Shown here one piece after another: positions 8,033-16,214 of a stretch of 25,440 nt of DNA. This DNA comes from JAICYJ01 sp963766445. Lineage in GTDB: Bacteria; Actinomycetota; Thermoleophilia; Gaiellales; JAICJC01. The stretch is taken from NCBI GenBank assembly GCA_963766445.1, contig CAVXZW010000006.1:1-25440 (forward strand). The letters are read 5' to 3'. Every line of letters starts with the position of its first letter. The first letter of the stretch is position 1. Below the pieces are notes generated by a model. It made no database searches and was not told the origin of the DNA. It worked only from the letters and a program-made list of their open reading frames with translations. Both the position numbers and the translations under genes were made by a program.

Positions 8033-8781
8033 ATGGCCTACTGCCCGAACTGCGGGGCGCCGGTACCACCTGGTGCGGCGTTCTGTCCCAACTGCGGCCA
8101 CCAGCTCGGTGCCGCGGGCGCCCCGCCGGATCCGGGCGGTGGCCTGGGTGCCGCCGCCCGCTGCGCCGGTCGACCCGTATCCGCTGCAGCTCCAGGTGGA
8201 CTATCCCGACCGCCAGCTGAGCCGGCTGTCGACCTTCTTCCGCATCTTCGCCGCGATCCCGATCCTGATCGTCGCGGCGCTGATGCAGCCGGACGTGTTC
8301 AACAACTCCCGCGGAGGCGGCGGGTACGCCGCGGTCGCGACCGGCATCCTGTTCCTGCCGGTGCTGGTGATGCTGGTGTTCCGTCGCAAGTACCCGGGCT
8401 GGTGGTTTGACTGGAACCTCGAGCTGACACGGTTCACGACCCGGATCTCGGCCTACCTGCTGCTGCTGGACGACCGCTATCCGTCGACCGACGACCACCA
8501 GTCGGTGCACCTCGATCTGGAGCGGCCGGACGGCGCCGCCCTGTCGCGCTGGCTGCCGCTGGTCGAAGTGGCTGCTCGCCTTCCCGCACTACATCGTCCT
8601 GTTCGCGCTGTCGATCGGCGCGTTCGTCGTCGTCGTGTGCGCGTGGTTCGCCATCCTCTTCACCGGCCGCTATCCGCGCTGGGCGTTTGACTACAACGTC
8701 GGGGTGATGCGCTGGGCGCTGCGGGTCGAGGCCTACGCGCTGCTGCTGACGACCGATCGCTACCCGCCGTTCAGCCTCTGA
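8033..8781 (+). CDS. Zinc-ribbon plus DUF4389-type membrane protein (two frameshifts)
   Basis: The protein begins with a double-CxxC zinc ribbon (MAYCPNCGAPVPPGAAFCPNCG), passes a Gly/Pro-rich linker and continues into a DUF4389-like membrane region. That region contains the pattern YPDRQLSRLSTFFRIFAAIP, a TM segment, and a second TM (GILFLPVLVMLVF). The repeated signature RKYPGWWFDWNLELTRFTTRISAYLLLLDDRYP is followed by a second copy, GRYPRWAFDYNVGVMRWALRVEAYALLL, ending TDRYPPF. The segments lie in three frames. Base changes near 8130 and 8565 (one extra G before AAGTGG, giving LVKWLLAFPHYIVLF) join them. The function of DUF4389 is unknown. Membrane location and metal binding are the firm predictions. 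Confidence 0.7.
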
Positions 8782-8786
8782 CCGCC

Positions 8787-9696
8787 GTGCGCGGGCGCGA
8801 CGTGGTCATCCTGGGCGTCCCGTCCAGCGCCGGCGCGTTCGCGGCCGGCCAGGAGCGTGCGCCGGCCGCGCTGCGCGAGGCCGGTCTGGTGGAGCGGCTG
8901 GCGGCCGGCGGCGACGTGCTCGATCTGGGTGACCTGCCGGAGTTCGGATGGCGCCCCGACCGGGCTGCAGCCGCGCGCCCAGCACGCGGCGCGAGTGGCG
9001 GAGACGGCGGCGCGCGCGTGCGCGACGAGGTCGCGGGCAGGCTCGCCGCCGGCTGTCGGGTGCTGGTGCTGGGTGGCGACTGCACCGTCGGCGTGGGCAC
9101 CGTGGCCGGCTAGCCGCCTGGCCGGCGGCCGCACGGGCCTCGTCTACCTGGACATGCACGCCGACCTGAACGTGCCCTCGAGCGTGGTCGACGGCGCGCT
9201 CGACTGGATGGGGATGGCGCACATGCTGGGCGTCGAGGGCTGCCTGCCCGAGCTGGCCGACCTTGCCTCGCCGTTCCTGCCGATGCTGGACCCGTCCCAG
9301 GTCGTGGTGCTGGGGCACGAACATAGCCAGGCCACCGACTGGGAGCTGTCCGTGATCGCCGAGCGGTCGATGGCCGTCGTCGCCGCGGAGGCGCTGCGGG
9401 CCGACCCTGCTGGCGCCGCGCAGCACGCGCTCGCACAGCTCGCCGATGCCACTCGCGTGGTCGTCCACCTCGACGTCGACGTCGTCGACTTCGTGGACGC
9501 GCCGCTCTCGGAGAACACCGGCCGCAACGTGGGCGTGCCGCTGGCGGCCCTCGCCGCGGCGCTGCCGGTGCTGATGGCCGACCGGCGCACCGCCGCGCTG
9601 ACCGTGACCGAGCTGAATCCCGTCCACGCAGCCGCCGACCCCGGATGCCTGGGGCGGCTGGTGGACGCGCTGGTCGCCGCGATCGCGCCCGGCTAG
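8787..9696 (+). CDS. Arginase/agmatinase/ureohydrolase family protein (three frame changes)
   Basis: This ureohydrolase-fold enzyme of about 300 residues may hydrolyse a guanidino compound using two Mn ions. It begins DVVILGVPSSAGAFAAGQERAPAALREAGL, the usual N-terminal signature. The metal loops are GGDCTVGVGTVAG, then YLDMHADLNVPSS, and finally VVHLDVDVVDF. The first loop has Cys where arginases have His (GGDHS). The remaining Asp-x-His-x-Asp and Asp-x-Asp ligands are present. The text changes frame near 8965, returns near 9017 within a GC run, and changes again near 9105, where an in-frame TAG appears. The corrected text is continuous. The gene starts at GTG 8787, five bases after the previous stop. 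Substrate is not predictable. Confidence 0.7.
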
Positions 9697-9698
9697 GC

Positions 9699-9718
9699 GC
9701 GGCCGCTCAGCCGGCCGC
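9699..9718. terminator. Possible bidirectional terminator hairpin
   Basis: A perfect 7-bp stem, GCGGCCG (9699-9705) and CGGCCGC (9712-9718), has a 6-base loop CTCAGC. It sits between the convergent arginase-family and aminomethyltransferase genes and includes the stop codon of the latter. It has no U-tract. Confidence 0.45.
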
Positions 9719-10873
9719 CCCCTGCAGCGCCTGGGCGGGCCGCTCCTTGCGCGGATCGACGAATGGGATGGTGGCGGTGCGCCCGCGCATCGTGCCGGTC
9801 TCGGACTCGACGTCGATGGCGTTCCCGGGCTCGGACAGCTCCGTCGGCACCCACACGTAGCCGATGTTCTTCTGCAGGCCCGGCGACCAGACGGCGTCGG
9901 TGACGCGCCCGATCGGCTTGGCGTCGACGTGGGCCGGCCAGGGCCGGGTGATGCCCTCGATCGGCTCGGTCTCGTCGAACTCGATGCCCACCAGCCGGCG
10001 GTCGACGCCCTCGCGGCGCACCTGCTCCAGCGCCTGCTTGCCGATGTAGTCCTGCGGCTGATCCTCGACCAGCCGCTCCAGCCCCATCACGTGGAAGGGC
10101 GTATCGCCCAGCGAGATGTCGGATCCCCAGTTGAAGATCCCGGCCTCGACGCGCCGCGCCTCGTTGGGGGCGATCGGCCGGATCGCGAACTCCTCGCCCG
10201 CGTCCATGATCGCCTGCCAGAGCGCATCGCCGCGGGTGCCGTCGAGCAGGTTCACCTCGAAGCCGGGCACCGCCGACCAGCCGGTGCGGCTGATCACGGC
10301 CGGGATGTCGCCGATCGTGAAGCGCTCGCACCAGTAGTACTTGATGTCGTAGATGGCCGGCCCGACCAGCTTCTCGAGCGTCTTTGCCGACAGCGGCCCC
10401 TGCACCTGCACCGGGTGCACGTCGGGGTAGCTGACCTCGGCGTCCAGGTCGAGCTGCGACAGCACGCCGATCGCGTACAGCCCGGCGTCGCTGTCGGCCA
10501 GCTGCATCCACCATACGTTCTCCTCGACGTGCAGCAGTACGGGATCGTTGACGATGCCGCCCTCGGGCGACATGACGAGCATGTACTTGCCCTGCTTGAC
10601 CGCGCACTTCGTGAGGTCACGGCAGGTCAGCATGTCGATCAGCCTGTCGGCGTCGGGACCGCTCACCTGCACCGTCCGCTCGACCCCGACGTCCCACAGC
10701 GTGACACCCTCCTGCAGCGCCTTGTATTCGACGGAGACGTCGTCGTACTCGGCCGGCAGGTACATCTTGTTGTAGATGTCGTAGGCTTTGCACCCGGCGC
10801 GGCGGGTCGCCTCGAAGTAGGGAGAGCGCCTGTACCAGGGGCCGAAGTAGAGCTTCGTGGTGAGGTCCGGCAT
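9707..10873 (-). CDS. GcvT/DmdA-like tetrahydrofolate-dependent aminomethyltransferase
   Basis: This 388-residue protein of the GcvT fold accepts a methyl or methylene group onto tetrahydrofolate in glycine cleavage, sarcosine/dimethylglycine oxidation or DMSP demethylation. It has an N-terminal YEALQEGV-like segment (VEYKALQEGVTLWDVGVE), LIDMLTCRDLTKCAVKQGKYM, GGIVNDPVLLHV, SRTGWSAVPGFEV and a C-terminal beta domain. In the last, GIEFDETEPIEG and KNIGYVWVP are the characteristic pieces. The whole protein more closely resembles the DmdA side branch than true glycine-cleavage T-protein. The start ATG 10873 follows a GAAGGGA site. It is divergent from the TMADH-type gene across a palindromic operator, so the likely role is taking one-carbon units from a methylated amine or sulfonium compound. 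No gcvH or gcvP is nearby. Confidence 0.75.
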   Translation of the reverse strand: MPDLTTKLYFGPWYRRSPYFEATRRAGCKAYDIYNKMYLPAEYDDVSVEYKALQEGVTLWDVGVERTVQVSGPDADRLIDMLTCRDLTKCAVKQGKYMLVMSPEGGIVNDPVLLHVEENVWWMQLADSDAGLYAIGVLSQLDLDAEVSYPDVHPVQVQGPLSAKTLEKLVGPAIYDIKYYWCERFTIGDIPAVISRTGWSAVPGFEVNLLDGTRGDALWQAIMDAGEEFAIRPIAPNEARRVEAGIFNWGSDISLGDTPFHVMGLERLVEDQPQDYIGKQALEQVRREGVDRRLVGIEFDETEPIEGITRPWPAHVDAKPIGRVTDAVWSPGLQKNIGYVWVPTELSEPGNAIDVESETGTMRGRTATIPFVDPRKERPAQALQGAAG

Positions 10874-10938
10874 TCGGTGTCCCTTCGGTCGTGAACAGGT
10901 AGCCGGACAGCCGCGGCTTCCTGTAGGATTTTGTCGCC

Positions 10939-10954
10939 TTGACTGATTAGTCAA
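10939..10954. promoter_or_regulatory. Palindromic operator (TTGACT-N4-AGTCAA) between divergent genes
   Basis: TTGACTGATTAGTCAA has perfect 6-bp arms around GATT and is one of the few AT-rich stretches in the area. It lies between the divergent aminomethyltransferase (start 10873) and TMADH-type gene (start 10991). TetR- and GntR-family repressors bind palindromes of this size. TTGACT can also be read as a -35 hexamer on either strand, so binding would block one or both promoters. No regulator gene is adjacent. Confidence 0.6.
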
Positions 10955-10990
10955 TCAAAACCCCGAGCGGCTGGCAAGCCGCGTGCGCAC

Positions 10991-13051
10991 GTGCCCAGAG
11001 ATCCCCGCTACGACATCCTGTTCGAACCGGTGCCGATCGGCCCTGTGGTCGCGCGCAACCGGTTCTACCAGGTGCCGCACTGTAACGGCATGGGCCACCG
11101 CGACCCCACCGCCCTGGCCGAGATGCGCGGGGTCAAGGCGGAGGGCGGCTGGGCGGTGGTCTGCACCGAGGAGGTCGAGATCCATCCCACCTCGGAGGTG
11201 TCACCCTATGCCGAGGGGAGGTTGTGGAACGACGACGACATCCCGGCCCTGGCGCGGATGACCGAGCGCGTCCACGCGCACGGCGCGCTGGCCGGGATCG
11301 AGCCGGTCCACAACGGCATCCACGGCGCCAACCTGTGGAGCCGGGAGGCGCCCATGGCGGCCGGCCACATGCCGGTCACCGGCATCGACCCCACCCAGGT
11401 GCGGCGGATGAGCGCCCAGGACATCGCCGACCTGCGGCTCTGGCATCGCCGCGCCGTGTCGCGCTCGATCGAAGCCGGTTTCGACATCGTCTACGTGTAC
11501 GCCTCGCACGGGCTGAACACGATCGGGCAGTTCCTGTCGCCGCTCTACAACTTCCGCACCGACGGCTACGGTGGCAGCCTCGAGAACCGCGCCCGGCTGC
11601 TGCGGGAGGTGCTCGAGGACACGCTCGAGGAGGTCGACGGCCGGATTGCGGTGGCCTGCAGGATCACGGTCACAGAGCTGATGGGCGAGAAGGGCCTCGG
11701 GCGCGAGGACATCGAGCAGGTGCTGCGCTGGATGGGCGAGCTGCCCGACCTGTGGGACTTCGTGGCCGGCCCCTGGGAGGACGATTCGGCCACCGCGCGG
11801 TTCGAGGACGAGGGCCACCAGGAGCAGCACGTGCGCGGGCTGAAGGCGCTCACCTCCAAGCCGGTGGTCGGCGTCGGCCGCTTCACGTCGCCCGATACGA
11901 TGGTGCGGATGATCCGCGACGGAGTGCTCGACTTCATCGGCGCCGCGCGGCCGTCGATCGCCGACCCGTTCCTGCCCGAGAAGATCGAGCAGGGCCGCCT
12001 GGAGGACATCCGCGAGTGCATCGGCTGCAACATCTGCGTTGCCGGCGACTCCACCATGACCCCGATCCGCTGCACGCAGAACCCGAGCATGGGCGAGGAG
12101 TGGCGGCGCGGGTGGCATCCTGAGCGAATCCGGCCCAGCCAGAGCGATGCCAAGGTGCTGATCGCGGGCGCCGGCCCGGCCGGGCTGGAGGCGGCGATGT
12201 CGCTGGGCAGGCGCGGTTATGACGTGGTGCTGGCCGAGGCAGGGGGCCACCTGGGCGGCCGGGTGGCGCGGGAGGCACGCCTGCCCGGGCTGGCCACCTG
12301 GATCAGGGTGGTTGACTACCGCGAGGGCCAGCTGCGCAAGCTGTCAAACGTGGAGCTGGCGTTCAACAGCGAACTGACGGCCGAGGAGATCGTCTCCTAC
12401 GGGTTCGACCACGTGGCGATCGCGACCGGCGCCGGGTGGCGGCGCGACGGCACCGGGCGCCGGCACACGAGCCCGGTCGACTTCGGCGACCTGCCGCTGC
12501 TGACCCCCGACGACCTGATGGACGGCGTCCGTCCGGACGGCGAGCGCGTTGTCATCTACGACGACGACCACTACTACATGGGCGGGGTGCTGGCCGAGCT
12601 GCTGGTGCGGGAGGGCCGCCGGGTGACACTGGTCACACCGGCCGCGCGCGTGTCCGAGTGGACCGTGAACACGATGGAGCAGGATCGCATCCAGCGCCGG
12701 CTGCTGGAGCTGGACGTCGAGATCCAAACGACACACACGGTCGCGGGCGGCGGCGCCGGAGAGGTGCTGCTGGGCTGTACCTATACCGAGCGCGAGCACG
12801 CGGTCGGCTGCGACGCGCTGGTGCTGGTGACGGCGCGCGATCCTCGCGACGGCCTGGTGGCCGAGCTGCGGTTGGCCGAGGCGGGCGCTGTTCGCGCCAT
12901 CGGCGACGCGTGGTGTCCGGCCACGATCGCCGCCGCGGTGTGGGACGGCCACCGCTACGCGGAGCAGCTCGACCAGCAGGACGACCGTGAGGTGCCGTTC
13001 CTGCGCGAGGTCGTCAAGCTGGCCGACCAGCCGGCCGAGGCCTCAGCCTGA
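10991..13051 (+). CDS. TMADH-type amine dehydrogenase (FMN/4Fe-4S/FAD flavoprotein)
   Basis: This 686-residue protein is colinear with trimethylamine and dimethylamine dehydrogenases, which oxidatively N-demethylate amines and pass electrons through FMN and 4Fe-4S to ETF. The TIM barrel opens RDPRYDILFEPVPIGP and NRFYQVPHC; Cys31 matches the Cys30 that covalently links FMN in Methylophilus TMADH. Tyr170, His173 and Asp265 match the active-site Tyr169, His172 and Asp267. The cluster ligands are Cys343, Cys346, Cys349 and Cys361, followed by a dinucleotide domain (KVLIAGAGPAGLEAA). The aromatic substrate bowl is not conserved: Tyr60 is Glu61 and the Trp355 loop holds no aromatic residue, while Trp264 is kept as Trp262. 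The substrate is therefore probably not trimethylamine. The start GTG 10991 has a weak ribosome site. The stop abuts the convergent gene's stop. Confidence 0.85.
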   Translation: MPRDPRYDILFEPVPIGPVVARNRFYQVPHCNGMGHRDPTALAEMRGVKAEGGWAVVCTEEVEIHPTSEVSPYAEGRLWNDDDIPALARMTERVHAHGALAGIEPVHNGIHGANLWSREAPMAAGHMPVTGIDPTQVRRMSAQDIADLRLWHRRAVSRSIEAGFDIVYVYASHGLNTIGQFLSPLYNFRTDGYGGSLENRARLLREVLEDTLEEVDGRIAVACRITVTELMGEKGLGREDIEQVLRWMGELPDLWDFVAGPWEDDSATARFEDEGHQEQHVRGLKALTSKPVVGVGRFTSPDTMVRMIRDGVLDFIGAARPSIADPFLPEKIEQGRLEDIRECIGCNICVAGDSTMTPIRCTQNPSMGEEWRRGWHPERIRPSQSDAKVLIAGAGPAGLEAAMSLGRRGYDVVLAEAGGHLGGRVAREARLPGLATWIRVVDYREGQLRKLSNVELAFNSELTAEEIVSYGFDHVAIATGAGWRRDGTGRRHTSPVDFGDLPLLTPDDLMDGVRPDGERVVIYDDDHYYMGGVLAELLVREGRRVTLVTPAARVSEWTVNTMEQDRIQRRLLELDVEIQTTHTVAGGGAGEVLLGCTYTEREHAVGCDALVLVTARDPRDGLVAELRLAEAGAVRAIGDAWCPATIAAAVWDGHRYAEQLDQQDDREVPFLREVVKLADQPAEASA

Positions 13052-13522
13052 TCAGCTGGGCTTGGTCGTCATCGCCCAGATGGCGATCAGCAGAATCGCG
13101 ATCGACAGAAGCGAGAGGCCGGTCGCGGCTTTGGACAGCTTGCCAATGCCCGAGCCCGCCCGCGACCGCCTCACGGCCAGGCTCGCGAGGATGGTGGCGA
13201 CGACCAGGAAGATCAGGCTGCTCTCGGCCGTGGCGTAGCCCCAGCCGATCCAGGCCGGGTCGCTTGACCCTGACGGGAACTCCTTTGATCTGATCCACTC
13301 GGCGTCCACGTTCAGCACGACCGACATCGGGACGGCGACCCAGAGCAACGTGCGGGCACCGAAGCGCTGCAGCGCCACCGCTCCACCCGGCTCCGAAGTC
13401 CGCAGGGCTTGCGTCAGCGCGACTGCCGCCACCACCGCCGCTGCAACGAGCAGCATCGCGCTTGCGACGTGCAGCAAAAGCGGGAAGTTCCAGCTGTCGG
13501 GGCGGATCGCGAGCACCATCAT
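13052..13522 (-). CDS. Integral membrane protein, unknown (four predicted helices)
   Basis: This 156-residue protein has four hydrophobic segments: about residues 13-40 (FPLLLHVASAMLLVAAAVVAAVAL), 55-70 (LLWVAVPMSVVLN), 98-113 (SSLIFLVVATILASLAV) and 132-150 (LSLLSIAILLIAIWAM). The early His in LLLHVASA and the partner's LFLHVLGA are in equivalent places, so the pair may be diverged paralogues related to DUF2269-type or urate-oxidase-like membrane proteins. The ATG at 13522 overlaps the upstream gene's stop, so they are translationally coupled. The stop TCA abuts the stop of the TMADH-type gene. No enzymatic motif is seen. Confidence 0.7.
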   Translation of the reverse strand: MMVLAIRPDSWNFPLLLHVASAMLLVAAAVVAAVALTQALRTSEPGGAVALQRFGARTLLWVAVPMSVVLNVDAEWIRSKEFPSGSSDPAWIGWGYATAESSLIFLVVATILASLAVRRSRAGSGIGKLSKAATGLSLLSIAILLIAIWAMTTKPS

Positions 13523-13935
13523 CCGGCACCCGGCTTGTAGATCATGTCGAGCAGGAGCAGCAACACCGACAGCACCAGCAGGCCGTGCATCACCAGCGCC
13601 TGGCTCCCGGCGAGCGACCCGTCACTCAGGTTCTTGTAGCCCGCTGAGATGCGCTCGCCGAAGGCCGAGGCGATCACCCACAGCACGATCGCGCCGAGGA
13701 TCCAGCCGTCGGTCAGCGAGTACTGGCTGACATGGATCGCCAGCCAGATGCCGAACACCAGCGCCGACAGGCCGCCCACCGCCCACAGCACGCGCGCAGT
13801 CGGAAGCATCCGCTGCGCCACCAGGGTGTCGGGCTGCCGCCTGACCGCCAGCAGGATGGCGAGGAACAGGCCAACCGCTGCGACCAGGGTGAAGGCGCCG
13901 AGCACATGCAAGAACAGGAGCGTGCTGTAACCCAC
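13519..13935 (-). CDS. Integral membrane protein, DUF2269-like
   Basis: This 138-residue protein starts at GTG 13935 (VGYSTLLFLHVLGAFTLVAAVGLFLA), chosen because it opens directly into the first helix. Further helices lie at about residues 50-68 (VLWAVGGLSALVFGIWLAI), 76-95 (GWILGAIVLWVIAS) and 115-132 (VMHGLLVLSVLLLLLDM). The pattern with the first-helix His and an Arg/Gln-rich cytoplasmic loop resembles the DUF2269 group of unknown function. It is followed by its coupled paralogue-like neighbour. It is divergent from the potD-like gene and shares its promoter region. Confidence 0.65.
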   Translation of the reverse strand: MGYSTLLFLHVLGAFTLVAAVGLFLAILLAVRRQPDTLVAQRMLPTARVLWAVGGLSALVFGIWLAIHVSQYSLTDGWILGAIVLWVIASAFGERISAGYKNLSDGSLAGSQALVMHGLLVLSVLLLLLDMIYKPGAG

Positions 13936-13989
13936 GCTGGCTACGGTACCCGATCTCACGGCCCCGTGTGCGTCCGGGCGGCGGGCGGA

Positions 13990-14018
13990 TTGACCTGTCA
14001 CCTCCGGCGTTCTAGTGT
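13990..14018 (+). promoter_or_regulatory. Sigma-70-type promoter of the potD-like gene
   Basis: TTGACC (13990-13995) and TAGTGT (14013-14018) are separated by exactly 17 bases. The start codon lies about 38 bases downstream, behind GAGGAG at 14043-14048. This is one of the best-formed promoters in the window. Confidence 0.6.
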
Positions 14019-14056
14019 CAGCCGACACCGGCGAGACCTCACGAGGAGACGAGATC

Positions 14057-15188
14057 ATGGACGAGTCCCACCCCAGCGACGGGCGGCGGCTGAATCGTCG
14101 CGAGGTGCTCGGTCTGGGTGCCCTGGCCCTGGCCGGAGCGGCATGCGGCGGCTCCACGTCCAGCGGCGGCAGCGCGTCGGCGCTCTCCGTCTCCAGCGGC
14201 GCGCCGATCGAGGGCACACTGCAGATCTACAACTGGTCGCAGTACATCGATCCGAACAACGAGAAGGCGTTCGGAAGCAGGTACGGCGTCACGGTCAAGG
14301 AGACGAACTACGGCTCCAACGAGGAGCTGTTCACCAAGCTGACGGCGACCAAGGGCCAGAAGCTGTACGACATCATCGTCCCGGACGCCGACCACGTGCG
14401 CATCGAGAAGAACCTGGGACTGCTTGCCAAGCTCGACCACAATCTGATTCCGAATCTCAAGAACCTGGCCCCGCACTGGACCGAGCTCGTATACGACCCG
14501 GGCAACGTCTATTCCGTGATGAAGGACGTCGGCATCACGGCGATCGGCTACGACCCGAAGATCGTCAAGACCGACCTGGCGTCGTGGAAGGATTTCTTCG
14601 ACTACCTGCCGCACAAGGATCCCGGCGTGAAGGTCAACTTCATCGAGTCGCCCGCCGAGGTGATCGGCGTGGCGCTGAACTCGTTCGGCTACTCGATGAA
14701 CTCCGAGAGCGACAGCGAGCTGAACCAGGCCGAGCAGCTGCTGCTGAAGGTGCGTCCCTACGTCAACCGCATCAACACCGACGAGGTCGACCCGTTCAGC
14801 AAGGGCGACGTCAACCTGGGCATCATCTACTCGGGCGATGGGCTGCGTGATCAAGGCCGCGCGCAAGGGCGACTTCACCGTCGTTGCGCCGGAGGGTAAG
14901 TCGGAGATCTGGATCGACAACTGGGCGATCAGCGCCTACGCCCCCGACCCGGTCGCGGCACACGCCTGGATCAACTACATCCTCGAGCCGGCCGTGAACG
15001 CGAAGGAGATGGAGTACCACCAGTACGAGGTGGGCACGCCGGCCAGCTATCCGCTGGTGGGCGACATCGCCCAGAATCCGCTGGTCGTGTTCCCCCAGCG
15101 CATCCTCGACGACTACGAGATCCTCCAGACGACGCCGGACGGCCTCAACAAGCGCGTCGCCATCTGGAACAAGTTCACGAGCGCCTGA
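14057..15188 (+). CDS. PotD-like polyamine ABC transporter substrate-binding lipoprotein (frameshifted)
   Basis: This extracytoplasmic binding protein of about 377 residues belongs to the spermidine/putrescine family. It starts at ATG 14057 behind GAGGAG. The leader has a twin-arginine motif (NRREVLGLG) and a lipobox-like GAAC, so it is probably Tat-exported and lipid-anchored. The body shows the family signature GTLQIYNWSQYIDPNN, then GSNEELFTKL, YDIIVPDADHV, KDVGITAIGYDP and GIIYSGDG. After one base change near 14838 it continues KGDFTVVAPEGKSEIWIDNWAISAYAPDP and INYILEPAVNAKEM. The polyamine-coordinating acidic residues seem present (Trp-Asp/Asp pairs). No potA, potB or potC lies next to it, so the transporter may be elsewhere or the gene may be an orphan. 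A role in taking up the amine used by the TMADH-type enzyme is an inference. Confidence 0.8.
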
Positions 15189-15389
15189 GATGATTGATCG
15201 ATATCTCTCGCGAGCCTGGCCGCTGCGATTCGGTTTGAGGTTAGTGGCGGCCAGGGTGGCTACGGCTGCGAACCGTCGTCTCGCTGTGTCCTCGGTCGCG
15301 CCAATACGACCGGTATTGACGCTCCCTCGATCCTTGCGAGACTCGGTTCTCGCCGTCCAGGACATCACGGAGATATCGATCAATCATCT
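15188..15389. mobile_element. 202-bp element with perfect 20-bp terminal inverted repeats
   Basis: AGATGATTGATCGATATCTC at 15188-15207 and its exact reverse complement at 15370-15389 flank a 162-bp interior. The interior holds a further 9-bp inverted repeat, CCTGGCCGC with GCGGCCAGG at about 15215-15254, and a long-hairpin repeat copy at 15262-15357. No transposase and no target duplication are seen. It lies between the convergent potD-like and PhyH genes and covers the last A of one stop codon and the stop codon of the other. It may be a MITE-like insertion or a structured terminator region. Confidence 0.55.
15262..15357 (+). repeat. Long-hairpin dispersed repeat, copy 1
   Basis: The first 23 bases match the copies at 25246 and 25348 closely (ACGGCTGC-AACCGTCGTCTCGC pattern, 2 differences from copy 2). 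So do the last 32 bases (CTCCCTCG-TCCT-GCGAGACTCGG-TCGC pattern, 3 differences). The middle has diverged. The element is an imperfect palindrome: GTCTCGC at the 5' side pairs with GCGAGAC at the 3' side, and CAATAC/GTATTG pair at the apex. Confidence 0.7.
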
Positions 15390-16197
15390 TCGTCGCGTCT
15401 CTCCCAGAGCACCGGAAACAGCGGCGTCGTGCATGGGCTCGCCGTCGGGCAGCCGATCGGCAAGGCCCGGGAACTCGGGCGACGTGCGCCAGGCCCGCGG
15501 CGCGTGCACGACGTCGTCGCCCATGAAGCGCACCGAGAAGGCGCGGCGACGGCGGTCGCCGCCGACCCCGCCGGCGGCGTGCAGCGCCAGCATGTGGAAG
15601 AACACGCCGTCGCCCGGCTCGAGCTCCCAGCCCACGATCGGGAAGGCGTCGCGGTCGGCCTCGATGTCGGGCAGGTCCTCGCAGGCTGCCCTCCGGGAAC
15701 CAGCGTGCCTGGCTGTCCATGAACGTGCGCGGCATCAGCCACGGCCCCAGGTGCGATCCGGCGACGAACTCGAGCGTCGATTCCCGGCTGACGGGGTCGA
15801 CCGGCATCCACAGAGAGCAGGTCTGCGAGCCGGCGATGTTGTAGTACGGCTGGTCCTGGTGCCAGGGCGTGCGCTGCCGAGTGCCCGGCTCCTTCACCAG
15901 CATGTGGTCGTGGTACAGGCGAACCTGTCCTGTGCCCATCAGCTGCCCGGCGATGGAGGCGGCCTGCGAGCCCCGGATGAACTGCTCGTACTCGGGTATC
16001 CGTTGCCAGTTGCAGAAGTCCTCGACGAAGCGGCCGGCGTCGTCGTCGCGGCTGGCAACGAGCGCCCGCTCGCTGGGCTCGGCCAGGTTGCGTTCGATGC
16101 CGCGCTCGACCAGCGCCACCTCGTCGGGCGTGAAGGCGCCGCCCACTCGGACGGCGCCGTCGCGGCGGAAGTCCTCGATCAGATCCGGGGTCAGCAC
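15380..16197 (-). CDS. Phytanoyl-CoA dioxygenase (PhyH) family protein (two frameshifts)
   Basis: This Fe(II)/2-oxoglutarate-dependent oxygenase has about 272 residues. It begins MLTPDLIEDFRRDGAVRV, the usual PhyH start. The metal motif HxD is seen in RTPWHQDQPYYNI, and LWMPVDPVSRESTLEFVAGSH follows the family. The distal His lies in FFHMLALHAAGG and the 2-oxoglutarate Arg in FSVRFMGDD. Frame changes near 15681 (before EDLPDIEADRDAFPIVGWELEPGDG) and near 15428 (before LFPVLWERRDEDD) are needed. The substrate is not predictable, since the family hydroxylates acyl-CoAs, amino acids, ectoine and other small molecules. The start lies 17 bases after the CBS gene on the same strand, suggesting an operon with icd. 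Confidence 0.8.
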
Positions 16198-16214
16198 CGG
16201 CCCAGTCTACGGAG

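Noticed and set aside
13049..13054. Back-to-back stop codons TGATCA between two convergent genes, first read as a special signal
   Set aside because: Tight convergent packing produces this; no extended hairpin of note surrounds it.
15188..15389. Possible CRISPR-like or integron attachment site in the inverted-repeat element
   Set aside because: There is a single pair of inverted ends and no spacer series, integrase, or core-site motif.
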